A stretch of 64,000 nt of DNA from Parabacteroides sp. FAFU027 (GCF_022808675.1 NZ_JAKZKV010000006.1:62001-126000), one strand, 5' to 3'; counted from the first letter of the stretch, positions 53,925 through 62,901 are shown. Notes: generated by a model not told the origin, from the sequence alone. Translations and numbers: made by a program.

Positions 53925-55250
53925 ATGAGAACAAAGCCGCAACTCTCTTCTGCCCAAATCTGGAACATGAGCTTCGGATTTCTGGGTATTCAGGCCGGAT
54001 TTGCTTTGCAAAATGCAAATGCGAGCCGCATCCTTCAGACCTTTGGCGCTGATGTCGGGTCGTTGTCGTGGTTTTGGATTGTGGCGCCGCTGACCGGAAT
54101 GATTATACAGCCCATTATCGGCCATTATTCCGATCATACCTGGGGCAGGCTTGGACGGCGGAAACCCTATTTCCTGGCCGGGGCACTGTTGGCAGCGCTG
54201 GCGCTTATCTTTATGCCCAATTCGGCTATGCTTTCAGCCATTGTTCCGCCTTTGTTGGTGGGAGCAGGAATGCTTACGCTGATGAATGCCTCGTTTAATG
54301 TGGCGATGGAACCGTTCCGGGCATTGGTAGCCGACCTGTTGCCGGATAATCAACGGACGTTGGGCTTCTCGGTGCAGACTTTTCTGATTGGAGTAGGGGC
54401 CGTGATTGGCTCCTGGCTACCATTTATCCTGTCGGAATGGATGGATGTAGATAAACACACCCCGAATGGAGAGGTACCTGTCAACGTGATTATTTCGTTT
54501 TATGCGGGAGCTGCCATGATGGTAGGAGCTATCGCATGGACCATAATCAAAACTAAAGAATATCCGCCGGAAATTCATCGCCAGTTCCAGTCGGATGATC
54601 AGCCTGCAGAAAGTCATCAGCACAAGGGATTGTCAGTCATCCTCAAAGATATTGCCAGTATGCCTAAGACCATGAAAGAGCTGGGCATCGTTCAGTTTTT
54701 CTCCTGGTTTGCCCTGTTTGCAATGTGGGTATATACCACGCCTGCCGTTGCTCAACACGTTTACGGAACAATTGATCCCAACTCCGAAGCTTACCAGAAA
54801 GCCGGAGACTGGGTGGGCGTACTCTTTGGCGTCTATAATCTGGTAGCGATGTTTTTTGCATTGGCTTTGCCCGGAATTGCCGCCAGGACCAACCGGAAGA
54901 TTACCCATGCCATCTCCCTGACCTTTGGGGCGGCGGGATTGATTTCCATTTTCTTTATCACCAATCCTTATTGGCTGATTCTTTCCATGGTGGGTATCGG
55001 GATTGCATGGGCGAGCATCCTGGCAATGCCTTATGCGATACTGGCCGGAGCCATTCCTCCCGCTAAGATGGGAGTTTATATGGGCATCTTCAATTTCTTC
55101 ATTACTATTCCTCAGATAGTGAGCAGTCTGGCCAACGGGCCGATTGTCAAATATGTATTTCACTCAGATTCCATGTATGCCATCTTGATGGCTGGAGTTT
55201 GTCTGTTGATTGCCGCTGTGTCGGTTGTGTTTGTTCAGGATAAAGGTTGA
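53925..55250 (+). CDS. MFS sugar transporter, SLC45/MalT-like
   Basis: The protein has 441 residues and about 12 membrane helices. Its start, AQIWNMSFGFLGIQAGFALQ, followed by PLTGMIIQPIIGHYSDHTWG and RLGRRKPYFLAG, is typical of SLC45/GPH-like disaccharide transporters; Bacteroidota maltose transporters of this kind work with GH13 enzymes. It likely imports maltose or maltooligosaccharides released by the pullulanase encoded just upstream. The substrate is inferred from context. Confidence 0.85.
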   Translation: MRTKPQLSSAQIWNMSFGFLGIQAGFALQNANASRILQTFGADVGSLSWFWIVAPLTGMIIQPIIGHYSDHTWGRLGRRKPYFLAGALLAALALIFMPNSAMLSAIVPPLLVGAGMLTLMNASFNVAMEPFRALVADLLPDNQRTLGFSVQTFLIGVGAVIGSWLPFILSEWMDVDKHTPNGEVPVNVIISFYAGAAMMVGAIAWTIIKTKEYPPEIHRQFQSDDQPAESHQHKGLSVILKDIASMPKTMKELGIVQFFSWFALFAMWVYTTPAVAQHVYGTIDPNSEAYQKAGDWVGVLFGVYNLVAMFFALALPGIAARTNRKITHAISLTFGAAGLISIFFITNPYWLILSMVGIGIAWASILAMPYAILAGAIPPAKMGVYMGIFNFFITIPQIVSSLANGPIVKYVFHSDSMYAILMAGVCLLIAAVSVVFVQDKG

Positions 55251-55387
55251 CAAAAGAAGCCCCTTTCCTCCGTATTTACCAACAAAAGTTGCGGAGGGGC
55301 GAGCAGGGCGATAAGAACGATTCAACGATCATTTTGTAAGATCAATTTTGTCGGTATTGATTTTGAGACGCCCCACACACTTGTTTT

Positions 55388-55768
55388 TTACTTCTTCCGG
55401 GCAAATTCCACGCGTCTCAGATTTTCTTTTAGGCGCTTATCAGCCATAAAACAAATCTTTTTGGCCTTAACGCGTTTTGGGGTACACTCTTCGGGCGTTT
55501 CATGCCCTTCGCTGGTCACTGAAACAGTAAACCGGCCCAAATCTTCCAACCTTATGCTATATCCCTCATGGAGATATTCTTCCATAATTTCAACTAACCC
55601 AATCAACGTTGCCCGTACATCTGTTTCTGTCAGGGTGCAACGTTCTGATAACTCTTTAGCCAACCGGCGTGTATCTATTTCGCCTGAACGAACAGGTATT
55701 GCGTAATATTTGGCTTTTTTTTCACCCACACCGCTACGCTTCGTCTTTACAATGTATTTGAATCCCAT
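55388..55768 (-). CDS. HU-like DNA-binding protein
   Basis: This 126-residue basic protein begins MGFKYIVKTKRSG and has an HU-fold core: ELSERCTLTETDVRATLIGL helices, then EYLHEGYSIRLEDLGRFTVSV for the dimer-forming strands. It is the Bacteroidota-specific longer HU-like family (HU-HIG type). The C-terminus is very basic (KRVKAKKICFMADKRLKENL). It probably bends or coats DNA. Four regularly spaced GATGTACATC-type sites lie 79-158 bp upstream of its start. Confidence 0.88.
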   Translation of the reverse strand: MGFKYIVKTKRSGVGEKKAKYYAIPVRSGEIDTRRLAKELSERCTLTETDVRATLIGLVEIMEEYLHEGYSIRLEDLGRFTVSVTSEGHETPEECTPKRVKAKKICFMADKRLKENLRRVEFARKK

Positions 55769-55846
55769 AGTTTTTTGATATTTATCCGTTACTTTTATAT
55801 CAATGATACGGTAAGTTTATTAATAACTACCTGATTTATATGCTCA

Positions 55847-55926
55847 AAGATGTACATCTTATTATATAATATACCTACATCTTTATATTGCATAGATGTA
55901 CATCTTTGATATATGCAAATGTACAT
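55847..55926. promoter_or_regulatory. Array of four 23-bp-spaced TGTACATC sites
   Basis: Palindromic sites centred at 55853.5 (AAGATGTACATCTT, perfect), 55876.5 (right half only, TACATCTT), 55899.5 (GATGTACATC, perfect) and 55922.5 (ATGTACAT) are exactly 23 bp apart. The array lies between the divergent HU-like gene and the gene at 56197. Regular spacing of about two helical turns suggests cooperative binding by a dimeric regulator. The rest of the 55769-56196 spacer has no other feature I can support. Confidence 0.6.
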
Positions 55927-56196
55927 CATTTCATGATAAGTTGCTTTTCATTTTCAAAAACCTTCAGTATCATTTCCGGAAATCATCAATATGTTTGCCA
56001 AATCCATGCTATTCTTCCGTCAAGCCGGATTAAGGCCGTAGAAAAGTGATGTATGGTCAAGGCGGAAAAGCGGGGTTTCTTTTAGACTAATGCTCATGAT
56101 GGGTATATAATGTCGGAATCATCCTTTATATTTGCCATTGATTCTTATGCCAATGGGTAACACTCTGATTGCAATAACATTTAACACAATCATATT

Positions 56197-56670
56197 ATGA
56201 AAAACAGCTTCCAATTACCGGACTTCCCCGGTTCAGATTTTGTTATTGAGACCTCGTTCTTGTCAGGAAAATCCAGATTATATATAGATAATATCCCTGT
56301 AGAGCAATCCCGGGAAAAAGGGAAACCCTATTTGATTCCAACTCCGGAGGGTAGTTTTATCAAGGCTTATCCGAAGAGAGTACCTCTTGAGTTTGTCCCA
56401 ACATTGGAAATTAATGGAACTGTGCATCATATTGTAGCCAAAATGTCATGGCATGAATATCTGATCGGGGGGCTACCTTTTCTATTGGTATTTATCGGAG
56501 GGTTGATTGGTGGAGCATTGGGTGCAGCAGGAACGATCACGAATTACTCAATATTCAGGGGCGAAAGTACTGCAACAATGAAATACATGAAGATCATCGG
56601 AATTACAGTCTGCATTTATTTTGCCTACTTTTTGCTGGCTGTAGGCCTGAACCTTTTGATACGCTCTTAA
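56197..56670 (+). CDS. Hypothetical membrane protein
   Basis: The protein has 157 residues. The first ~90 are soluble and beta-rich (GSDFVIETSFLSGKSRLYID, EFVPTLEINGTVHHIVAKMS). Two hydrophobic helices follow, with a glycine-rich first one (LLVFIGGLIGGALGAAGTIT) and a second near MKIIGITVCIYFAYFLLAVG. No family is recognised. It faces away from the HU-like gene and could share the palindrome array as a control region. Confidence 0.7.
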   Translation: MKNSFQLPDFPGSDFVIETSFLSGKSRLYIDNIPVEQSREKGKPYLIPTPEGSFIKAYPKRVPLEFVPTLEINGTVHHIVAKMSWHEYLIGGLPFLLVFIGGLIGGALGAAGTITNYSIFRGESTATMKYMKIIGITVCIYFAYFLLAVGLNLLIRS

Positions 56671-56784
56671 TGCAAACTTATCAATGCAATATACAGCGCT
56701 TGCACAAATATTGTTAAGTGAGCTTCGCCTCGCAAACTATTGATTATATTCGCATTATCAATCAATTTAAAATCAATACATCGT

Positions 56785-56979
56785 ATGAAAAAGCTGATAG
56801 CATCATTATTCGTATCTGCCGCTTTGATGGCATCCGGTTCTGCAATGGCTCAGTGCTGCCATAAAAACGATACAGCAAAGGCTGCAACATGTTGCAAAAA
56901 AGGCGATAAGAAAGCTTGCTGCAAAAAAGGCGAGAAAAAAGCCGATAGCAAAACTGAAAAGAAAGCTGAACAGAAATAA
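56785..56979 (+). CDS. Small exported protein with three Cys-Cys pairs
   Basis: The protein has 64 residues from ATG 56785; an upstream ATG at 56740 would destroy the signal peptide. MKKLIASLFVSAALMASGSA is a clean signal, and the mature part is about 42 residues: QCCHKND, ATCCKKGDKKACCKKGEKK, then a lysine- and glutamate-rich tail. The CC pairs at residues 24-25, 36-37 and 45-46, each followed by H or K, suggest metal binding or disulfide cross-linking in the periplasm. No known family is recognised. A bidirectional terminator follows. Confidence 0.7.
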   Translation: MKKLIASLFVSAALMASGSAMAQCCHKNDTAKAATCCKKGDKKACCKKGEKKADSKTEKKAEQK

Positions 56980-57001
56980 TTCCGGTAAAGAATTATCCAA
57001 T

Positions 57002-57040
57002 AAAATAGGACTCATTTCGTCGTGAAGTGAGTCCTATTTT
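57002..57040. terminator. Bidirectional terminator
   Basis: AAAATAGGACTCA (57002-57014) and TGAGTCCTATTTT (57028-57040) are perfect 13-bp arms. The A and T runs at the outer ends let it work for the + strand cysteine-rich gene and, in reverse, for the minus-strand gene ending at 57140. Confidence 0.75.
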
Positions 57041-57139
57041 CATTTTCCGTGAGATGAAGGCTAAAGTTATTACTGCTGTGCAGAGATTATATTACCGGAC
57101 TAAAGTGTCCGTCTGAAAATACGAGTCTCGGAACCATTA

Positions 57140-58033
57140 TTATAATGACACTTTTTGAGTCCATTTTTGATTCTTGGATTTAATCTCTACAATGTAGATT
57201 CCTTTCTTCAGGTTACTACCAATCCGGGCAACCAAATCAGTTATCTTCGTACTGGTAATGTTTTTTCCATACATCGTGTACAAAGTAGCGTTCATTCCAA
57301 TGAATTTTGAGTCTTTGAAGGTTAAGGTTATAGCGCTTCCATCGGTTGATATTTCAGCAGGAAAAGAAGCATCGGTTGTTAAAATGGTATAGCCGGTTAT
57401 TGTGTTGGAAGTCTGTGTGCTATTAAGGATTGTAGAGTTAGAGTCACTAGTAGTTGTGCCTGAAGATGTAGGATCTACTGTTGAAGTTGAGGTTCCGGTT
57501 AGTGCAGAGGTTGTTGTGGTTGTACTTGCTTTTGTGGATATTGTCAATGTAAACCGATCAGACGTTTCTGTATTTGAGGTAAAATTATAAATCGGATTGA
57601 CGGTTAAGTCCTGAGATGTTCCGGTTTTGTTATCGGTCAGAATAACTGTTGTTCCCGGATCAAAGTTCAGTATTTCTGTAGCTTTAATACTAAATGAACC
57701 TGTTTGTCCGGCCTGGAATCCAACTGGCACCTGTTTGTATCCTGTGTAGGGTGCAAAGCCATTTATTACAATATGCACTCCATCTGCGTAAGTCCAGATT
57801 TCAGGATAAGATGGTCCATTGTCCATTTTCTCGGAATCATATGCGTCATATCCGTCACTGGCGTTAGTGAAAAAACCGATATAGAGTTCATCGACATAAC
57901 TTCCGGAAGCTACTTGTAAACGAACCGATTTTACGACTTCCTGGGCAACGGCACTTTGAAATATCGTACTGCCAACTGATAATATTAATACTGAAACCAA
58001 TCTAAAAGAGAAATGCTTCGATACGCTTTTCAT
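57140..58033 (-). CDS. Exported T9SS cargo protein with Ser/Thr-rich linker
   Basis: The protein is about 297 residues from ATG 58033; an ATG at 58096 would put 21 extra residues before the signal peptide. After the signal (MKSVSKHFSFRLVSVLILSV, cleaved near VAQ) comes a beta-rich domain of ~135 residues (VKSVRLQVASGSYVDELYIG). A Ser/Thr-rich linker of about 50 residues (STTTTTSALTGTSTSTVDP) follows. The end is a T9SS type A sorting tail (FIGMNATLYTMYGKNITSTK, then KGIYIVEIKSKNQKWTQKVS). It should be translocated by T9SS; the Ser/Thr linker is a likely O-glycosylation region. Ligand and role are unknown. Confidence 0.7.
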   Translation of the reverse strand: MKSVSKHFSFRLVSVLILSVGSTIFQSAVAQEVVKSVRLQVASGSYVDELYIGFFTNASDGYDAYDSEKMDNGPSYPEIWTYADGVHIVINGFAPYTGYKQVPVGFQAGQTGSFSIKATEILNFDPGTTVILTDNKTGTSQDLTVNPIYNFTSNTETSDRFTLTISTKASTTTTTSALTGTSTSTVDPTSSGTTTSDSNSTILNSTQTSNTITGYTILTTDASFPAEISTDGSAITLTFKDSKFIGMNATLYTMYGKNITSTKITDLVARIGSNLKKGIYIVEIKSKNQKWTQKVSL

Positions 58034-58096
58034 AATAACATTGACTAAACGCAATAGTCCGCACGCTGAATACAAGATTAGGGTTTTCATAATCAT

Positions 58097-58490
58097 CCGT
58101 TTTTAAGGTTAAAAAATGAACATTAAGGGTTGAATCGATCAAATAAATAAACAGGGTTCAGGTCATGGGGAAGGATCTATCAATATTCAGAGTAGAGAGT
58201 AAATCTCAGTTGTGAATGTCTTTCTTCGTAATAGATCGTGATAAAAACAGGGTTAACTTTCTGCGATTATAATTTCAGGTTCTACAAATCAGGATTATTT
58301 TGTCTGATCACTGAAATCAATATTGGCAAATATAGAAGATATTGAATTTGAAAAATGCAGGTGGAAAAAAAATATAGAATTACACATGCATAGTGTGTTG
58401 CTAATGTACTTATAAACATGAAGATATGGAATTTACAAGTAAGTGAAAATATAGTTGATAAGTTGAATTAAATTCCCAATTATAACCAGA
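58097..58490. other. AT-rich spacer without a recognised gene
   Basis: About 390 bp between the T9SS cargo gene and the terminator of the thioredoxin-fold gene. It is AT-rich, with no conserved reading frame, repeat or structured RNA that I can support. It should hold the promoter of the cargo gene. Confidence 0.4.
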
Positions 58491-58519
58491 AAGGGCATAG
58501 CCTCATCAGCTATGCCCTT
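58491..58519 (-). terminator. Hairpin after the thioredoxin-fold gene
   Basis: AAGGGCATAGC (58491-58501) and GCTATGCCCTT (58509-58519) form a perfect 11-bp stem with a 7-nt loop. The T run on the minus strand is short (CCCTTTC), so termination may be weak. Confidence 0.6.
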
Positions 58520-58529
58520 CCGGAAATTA

Positions 58530-60092
58530 TTAATTCAACGCTTTTTTAAACTTCGCAAGTTCATCGGCAAAGAAATTCACCGAATCGCTTTTTTCTTCCT
58601 GTCCGCGCTTCAGGGCAAACTCTTCTAACTTGATTGCCTCCTGAATGAAACCGAGTTCAAACAGGATATGGGCATAAGTATCGTTGATCTGTATCTCTTC
58701 CGGTTTCAACTGGTAGGACTTGAATGACCATGCTTTGGCTTGCTGTAACGCATTTTTATCGTTGAAGGTCTTGTAGTTTTCGTACACATACCAGCTGATA
58801 TCGTTATAGTCATAAGGGGAAATGCTATCCTGAGCCAGATAGAGTTTCGTCTTTTGCAAAAGCTTATTCCAGCTATTCAGGTCATTCTTTTGAGACCGGG
58901 CTTTGTAATACGCCATCCGGAATTCGGCAAACGTTTTATGCTTCGCGAAAAGTTTCGGATCCACTTTACGCAGGGAAATGTATTTCACACTATCCTGCAT
59001 GTTGGCATCGAGTAAGCTCATGATTTTATCAGTCACCTCCTTCTTGCCGAACTTCTTTTCGTATTCACCGCGATGTTTGACAAAGAACTTAAACTGCGGA
59101 TTGTCCACATCATCCACAAACCAACGATACAACCGCCACGAACCTTCAGTCAAACGTTGTTCCGGGGTCTTGTTATTAAAATACTCTGCCAAAAGCGATT
59201 TCTTGTCGGAAGCATAACTATTGGCCGATAAGTAGTTGGTCAACGTCTCTGCTGAACGATCGCCTTTGCTGATTTTCTGTTGCAAAGCTTTCAGATTATT
59301 GTTGCTATCCATGGCTGTTTTCCCCAATGAGAGCAGATGCTCAGCCCCACCACATCCGATGGACATGTGTTCCACTTCGCCTTTGGCATTGAGAAACAGC
59401 AATGTGGGATAAGCCCTGACGCCGTACTTTTTAGCGATAAGCCTGCCTTCGGGTGACTCCATATCGAAGGAGAGGTTGATGAAGTTTTGATTGTAAAAAT
59501 CTCCCACCTCTTTCAGTGGGAAAATGCGGGAAGCCAGATAACGGCAGGGGCCACACCATTTGGTATAGCAATCCATGAAGATCAGCTTGCCTGCTTTGGC
59601 CGATTTATCTAATGCTGTCGATAGCAGAGAGTCATTGCTGAATTTTATTCCGTTATTCTCTTCCGTAATATCATTGGCTCTTACCCAAATTTCATCAATA
59701 GGCATATAGGTCATCTGATGCTCTGAATTGGAAATATTGGATTGCAGAAAATTCCCCCAGAAGTGGAGCGTATCATTCTGAATGGTAAAGGTGTAAAGAT
59801 TGGCTGTCCTAAGTCCGTCATGAATGGTCACGAAGGTGTTATTGTCAAAGACCCTGTATTTCCCGCTATTGAAGTTGGTGCCATTGCTATTCCGGCCTTC
59901 AAAGGTCAGATTTTTATTGAAATAGAGCGTTCGACCGGAGGGGGTACTGCCAGTGAGATTTTGCACCATCCGCCAGGTGGTACCGACCAGATTTACGGTT
60001 TTCGACTCATTACTTTGTGCCTTGGCTGCCGGAATGGATGTCCCTATAACCAGCCCCAAAGCTAATCCGGAAAGAATTGATAATTTTCTCAT
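58530..60092 (-). CDS. Exported thioredoxin-fold protein
   Basis: The protein has 520 residues. A signal peptide (MRKLSILSGLALGLVIGTSI, cleaved near AKAQ) is followed by a lipocalin-like beta domain (~33-138, LVGTTWRMVQNLTGSTPSGR). A thioredoxin domain with active site Cys180-Gly-Pro-Cys183 (CYTKWCGPCRYLA) follows, with the cis-proline segment VRAYPTLLFLNAKGE. The C-terminal ~250 residues are helical, with TPR-like repeats. It probably catalyses disulfide exchange in the periplasm; the partner is unknown. The domain order is common in Bacteroidota. Confidence 0.85.
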   Translation of the reverse strand: MRKLSILSGLALGLVIGTSIPAAKAQSNESKTVNLVGTTWRMVQNLTGSTPSGRTLYFNKNLTFEGRNSNGTNFNSGKYRVFDNNTFVTIHDGLRTANLYTFTIQNDTLHFWGNFLQSNISNSEHQMTYMPIDEIWVRANDITEENNGIKFSNDSLLSTALDKSAKAGKLIFMDCYTKWCGPCRYLASRIFPLKEVGDFYNQNFINLSFDMESPEGRLIAKKYGVRAYPTLLFLNAKGEVEHMSIGCGGAEHLLSLGKTAMDSNNNLKALQQKISKGDRSAETLTNYLSANSYASDKKSLLAEYFNNKTPEQRLTEGSWRLYRWFVDDVDNPQFKFFVKHRGEYEKKFGKKEVTDKIMSLLDANMQDSVKYISLRKVDPKLFAKHKTFAEFRMAYYKARSQKNDLNSWNKLLQKTKLYLAQDSISPYDYNDISWYVYENYKTFNDKNALQQAKAWSFKSYQLKPEEIQINDTYAHILFELGFIQEAIKLEEFALKRGQEEKSDSVNFFADELAKFKKALN

Positions 60093-60234
60093 AGTAAATT
60101 AAGTATTATTGGATTAAAATGAAGCTCAGGCATATAAAATGCTATTGCTTCGTCATATTGTGTTCTTTGATGTCAATGACTTTGGTTGCTGTCCCGGAAA
60201 AACAGTCCGGAGGGGCTGAAAAATGGTCGGGAGT

Positions 60235-60424
60235 CTGCCTCCCTCGCATTTTTCAGTGCCGCTCTCGCGTTTTTCAGCGCCTCTAACGCATTTCGGAGTG
60301 ACTCCCACGCACTTTTCAGTGCCGATGATGCATTTTTCAGTGCCTCCCTCACGATTTTCAGTACCGACGACGCATTTTTCAGTGCCTCCGGGGCATTTCG
60401 TTGCGCCTCTTTTGCGTTTCGATG
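60235..60424. repeat. 21-bp minisatellite of about nine units
   Basis: Units with the core GCATTTTTCAGTGCC repeat every 21 bp through 60235-60424, with substitutions but almost no length change. Translated on either strand they give heptads (AFFSASL on +, GTEKCVV on -), without evidence for a gene. The spacer 60093-60447 holds only this array and a half copy of the ACCTAACAGG palindrome (60431-60441). Confidence 0.8.
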
Positions 60425-60447
60425 GTCGCAAACCTGTTAGGTCTCCA

Positions 60448-62688
60448 TTAATTCCGGTTATCCCCCTTTATCAAAAACTCTTTCAGATCATTAAGTTCAA
60501 AATGAGGCTTAGAATAATCTATACTGACCGGAACATCGGGGAGAATGCCCTGGTCTTTTCGCGCACCGAAGGGGAATTTCCAAAGGGTATTTGAGACCTG
60601 ATAAAGGATCTTACTGTTTGGCAACTGGTGAACGGGGGCATAAACATAAGCAGCCGTAGTTCCTCCGGTCTCTTCACCGATGACTTTTCCCCGCCCGCTG
60701 AACTTAAACCAGGCTGCCACGCCTACAGCCGCCGAATAGGTGTAACCGCTCTGAATCAGATAAACTTTGCCATCGTAGCCGTCGGTAATTATATTGGTGC
60801 ATTGATGAACCGGTACGGTATCAAGTTTTGTCTGGCCCGGCATCTTTTTGTACATCACCGATTGCCAGTTGCGAGCCTGATGGTTCAGCTTATTGTACAA
60901 AAGGCTGTTCACCTCATCACCTCCGCCTCCGCCATTGCGGGAAACATCAATAAACAGATTCCGGATTCCTTTCTCTTTCATGTCATTGAAGCTATTGACC
61001 AGAAATGCGTCCAGGTCTTTTATACCTTCTTCATTCATCGGGCAGGTATTGTATTCAATCAGGGCAATAGACTCCTTCTCGAAAGAGCGGTACTGGAATT
61101 TCTCGTTCCGGTCGTAGTACCGGGAGTTGCCGGATAACAGATTCTGAGCAGTGATCCCCTGTTCGGTGGTGTTGGCTTTCATTCCTGATTGATTCCAGCG
61201 GGTTTCGTATTCAAACCAGGGGCCCTGGATGTTGAGGATTCCATGCAGAATGAGGCCAAAATTGCTTTGCACATTCCAGTCGTTCATCTTCTGCTTTTCA
61301 TAGTTTGTGGTTTGGCCCAATTGGGAAAGGATTTGACCGGCCGGTACCTGGTTAATCGAGAGAATCTCTATTTTCGATGAATCATTCCGGCTGAAGGAGA
61401 GGAAGAGTTTGCCGTTTTCAATGCGTACCTGATGCGGGAAGAAGAGTCCGCCGGATTTTGCATAACTCATGGTTTGACGGGAATTGACGATCGGATTAAT
61501 GTTCGTATGTCCGTCAAAAAGTTTATTCAGGCGGATCATCCGGCTAAAGAACTCGCGGTACGGCAGGGGCTGGCTAATCGACTGCCGCACTTTGGCCACT
61601 TCCTGATTGAATTTTTCCTTCGTGGTATAGGCATACATGTCCGGGTGATTGTTAGCCAGGGTTTTAATCAACTCGTCCAGATCGGCTTTCATCTCTGTGG
61701 GTGTAAGCGTCTCTTTATTGATGGCAAATATGTTTTCAGCCGGTTTCATTGTCCAGACTCCGGCGGTATGATCATCCGCTTGTTTAAGTTGCATCAGGGT
61801 ATCGCCGGTTGCCGGGATCAAAGCCTGACCGTTCACCTTGGAGATAAATGCACGGAAATAACCAAACTCCTTCACCGTCCAGAGTTGGGCATCGGTCTCT
61901 TTGATATCCTCCTGAACGATCATTGCCTTTTTAGAGGATTCGCCCAATACCACAGTAATGGCTTTTCGGTTGTGTTCGGAAATGATTTTGTAGTAATCCC
62001 CCTCTTTTTTGAGTGACCAATGCTGGTTGGGTCCTTCATTGCGGGCATAGAGGATGAGTTCCCTGCCATTCAGACCGGAACCATTGGGGATGTCGATACA
62101 TTTTCCGGATGGAAATGCTACGATCGAATAATTTTCGGAACTCTTTGCCGGCTCTTTTACCGAACTGATCTTGCGGATAATCCGCAATTGCATCGTGTCG
62201 CAACGGTTGTTCTTATCTCTGATGGTGAAATGCAACTGGTTGCTTGGGTCATCGCTGTTTAGCTTTCCCTGAAAACCGATCAATCCCCCCGCTTTGACCG
62301 TATCGCCCAGATGCAGGGAAAGGGCTATTGCTCCCAGATGCGCGTATTGGGAGGTTTCGCCATCGGTATGTTTCAGTTCGACCACTGCACCCTCTTTCTC
62401 ATTGCGGTTTAGCACAGTGATCACACCCTCGCGGGCAGAGAGTACCTCGGCGGTAAATGCACCATCATCAATTCGGAAGCGGATGCCGTCACTCAGGCTA
62501 CCGGGCAATACTTTCGCTTTTCCGAAATAAGGAAGGTGGTATTTGGATGCGGGAAGGGGCTTGTTGGCTGATAAATCGGTTTGTGCCTGCCCCATGACCG
62601 GAGCCATCAATAGCATGACGGATGTAAGAATGACAAGCATCTGTTTCTTTGTCCGCTTACAGGACAATGTTTTTCTTAGATTCTTCAT
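60448..62688 (-). CDS. Exported fusion of M23-like, ricin-type and S41 peptidase domains
   Basis: The protein has 746 residues with a signal peptide ending near VMGQAQ. Residues ~45-170 resemble an M23 peptidase fold (VVELKHTDGETSQYAHLGAI, GDTVKAGGLIGFQGK, NQLHFTIRD), but the usual first zinc motif H-x-G-x-D reads GIRFRIDDG and HLHF reads QLHF, so it is probably inactive. Residues ~185-320 look like a ricin-B beta-trefoil with repeated Q-x-W/L-W (NQHWSLKKEG, AQLWTVKEF, AGVWTMKP). The remainder is an S41 (C-terminal-processing-type) peptidase with SGYTYSAAVGVAAWFK around the likely catalytic serine. It is probably periplasmic or surface-attached. Confidence 0.75.
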   Translation of the reverse strand: MKNLRKTLSCKRTKKQMLVILTSVMLLMAPVMGQAQTDLSANKPLPASKYHLPYFGKAKVLPGSLSDGIRFRIDDGAFTAEVLSAREGVITVLNRNEKEGAVVELKHTDGETSQYAHLGAIALSLHLGDTVKAGGLIGFQGKLNSDDPSNQLHFTIRDKNNRCDTMQLRIIRKISSVKEPAKSSENYSIVAFPSGKCIDIPNGSGLNGRELILYARNEGPNQHWSLKKEGDYYKIISEHNRKAITVVLGESSKKAMIVQEDIKETDAQLWTVKEFGYFRAFISKVNGQALIPATGDTLMQLKQADDHTAGVWTMKPAENIFAINKETLTPTEMKADLDELIKTLANNHPDMYAYTTKEKFNQEVAKVRQSISQPLPYREFFSRMIRLNKLFDGHTNINPIVNSRQTMSYAKSGGLFFPHQVRIENGKLFLSFSRNDSSKIEILSINQVPAGQILSQLGQTTNYEKQKMNDWNVQSNFGLILHGILNIQGPWFEYETRWNQSGMKANTTEQGITAQNLLSGNSRYYDRNEKFQYRSFEKESIALIEYNTCPMNEEGIKDLDAFLVNSFNDMKEKGIRNLFIDVSRNGGGGGDEVNSLLYNKLNHQARNWQSVMYKKMPGQTKLDTVPVHQCTNIITDGYDGKVYLIQSGYTYSAAVGVAAWFKFSGRGKVIGEETGGTTAAYVYAPVHQLPNSKILYQVSNTLWKFPFGARKDQGILPDVPVSIDYSKPHFELNDLKEFLIKGDNRN

Positions 62689-62768
62689 TTGGGTATGTGT
62701 GTTATAGTAGAATATTATTTTGTGTTGAAGGGGTTTTCTATGATGTCCGGTAGTTGGATATTCATTGC

Positions 62769-62893
62769 CGTCTGCTTTAGCTGACGTATAAAAGGGATGC
62801 TTCCAATTCCGGCTTTGCCTGATAGTTTTTCGGCTAAAGCCGGAATTGTGATTGAATTTCCTTCCCGTCAGCTGAAGCTGACGGCAATGAAGA
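62769..62893. repeat. Nested inverted-repeat element
   Basis: An outer pair (CATTGCCGTC at about 62770 with nearby GCTTTAGCTGAC, against GTCAGCTGAAGCTGACGGCA near 62868-62887) encloses an inner pair AATTCCGGCTTT and AAAGCCGGAATT. The segment can fold into a long cruciform. It lies between two minus-strand genes and resembles dispersed REP elements of Bacteroidota. Confidence 0.6.
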
Positions 62894-62901
62894 CATTACC
62901 C

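Noticed and set aside
60186-60594. Open frames on both strands across the 60235 repeat (heptad-repeat proteins)
   Set aside because: Any 21-bp repeat stays open in frames without stops. The frames have no supported start and overlap the end of the S41 fusion gene.
61432-62016. 194-codon frame antisense to the M23-like/ricin/S41 gene
   Set aside because: Shadow of the minus-strand gene; the minus frame has a signal peptide and clear domains.
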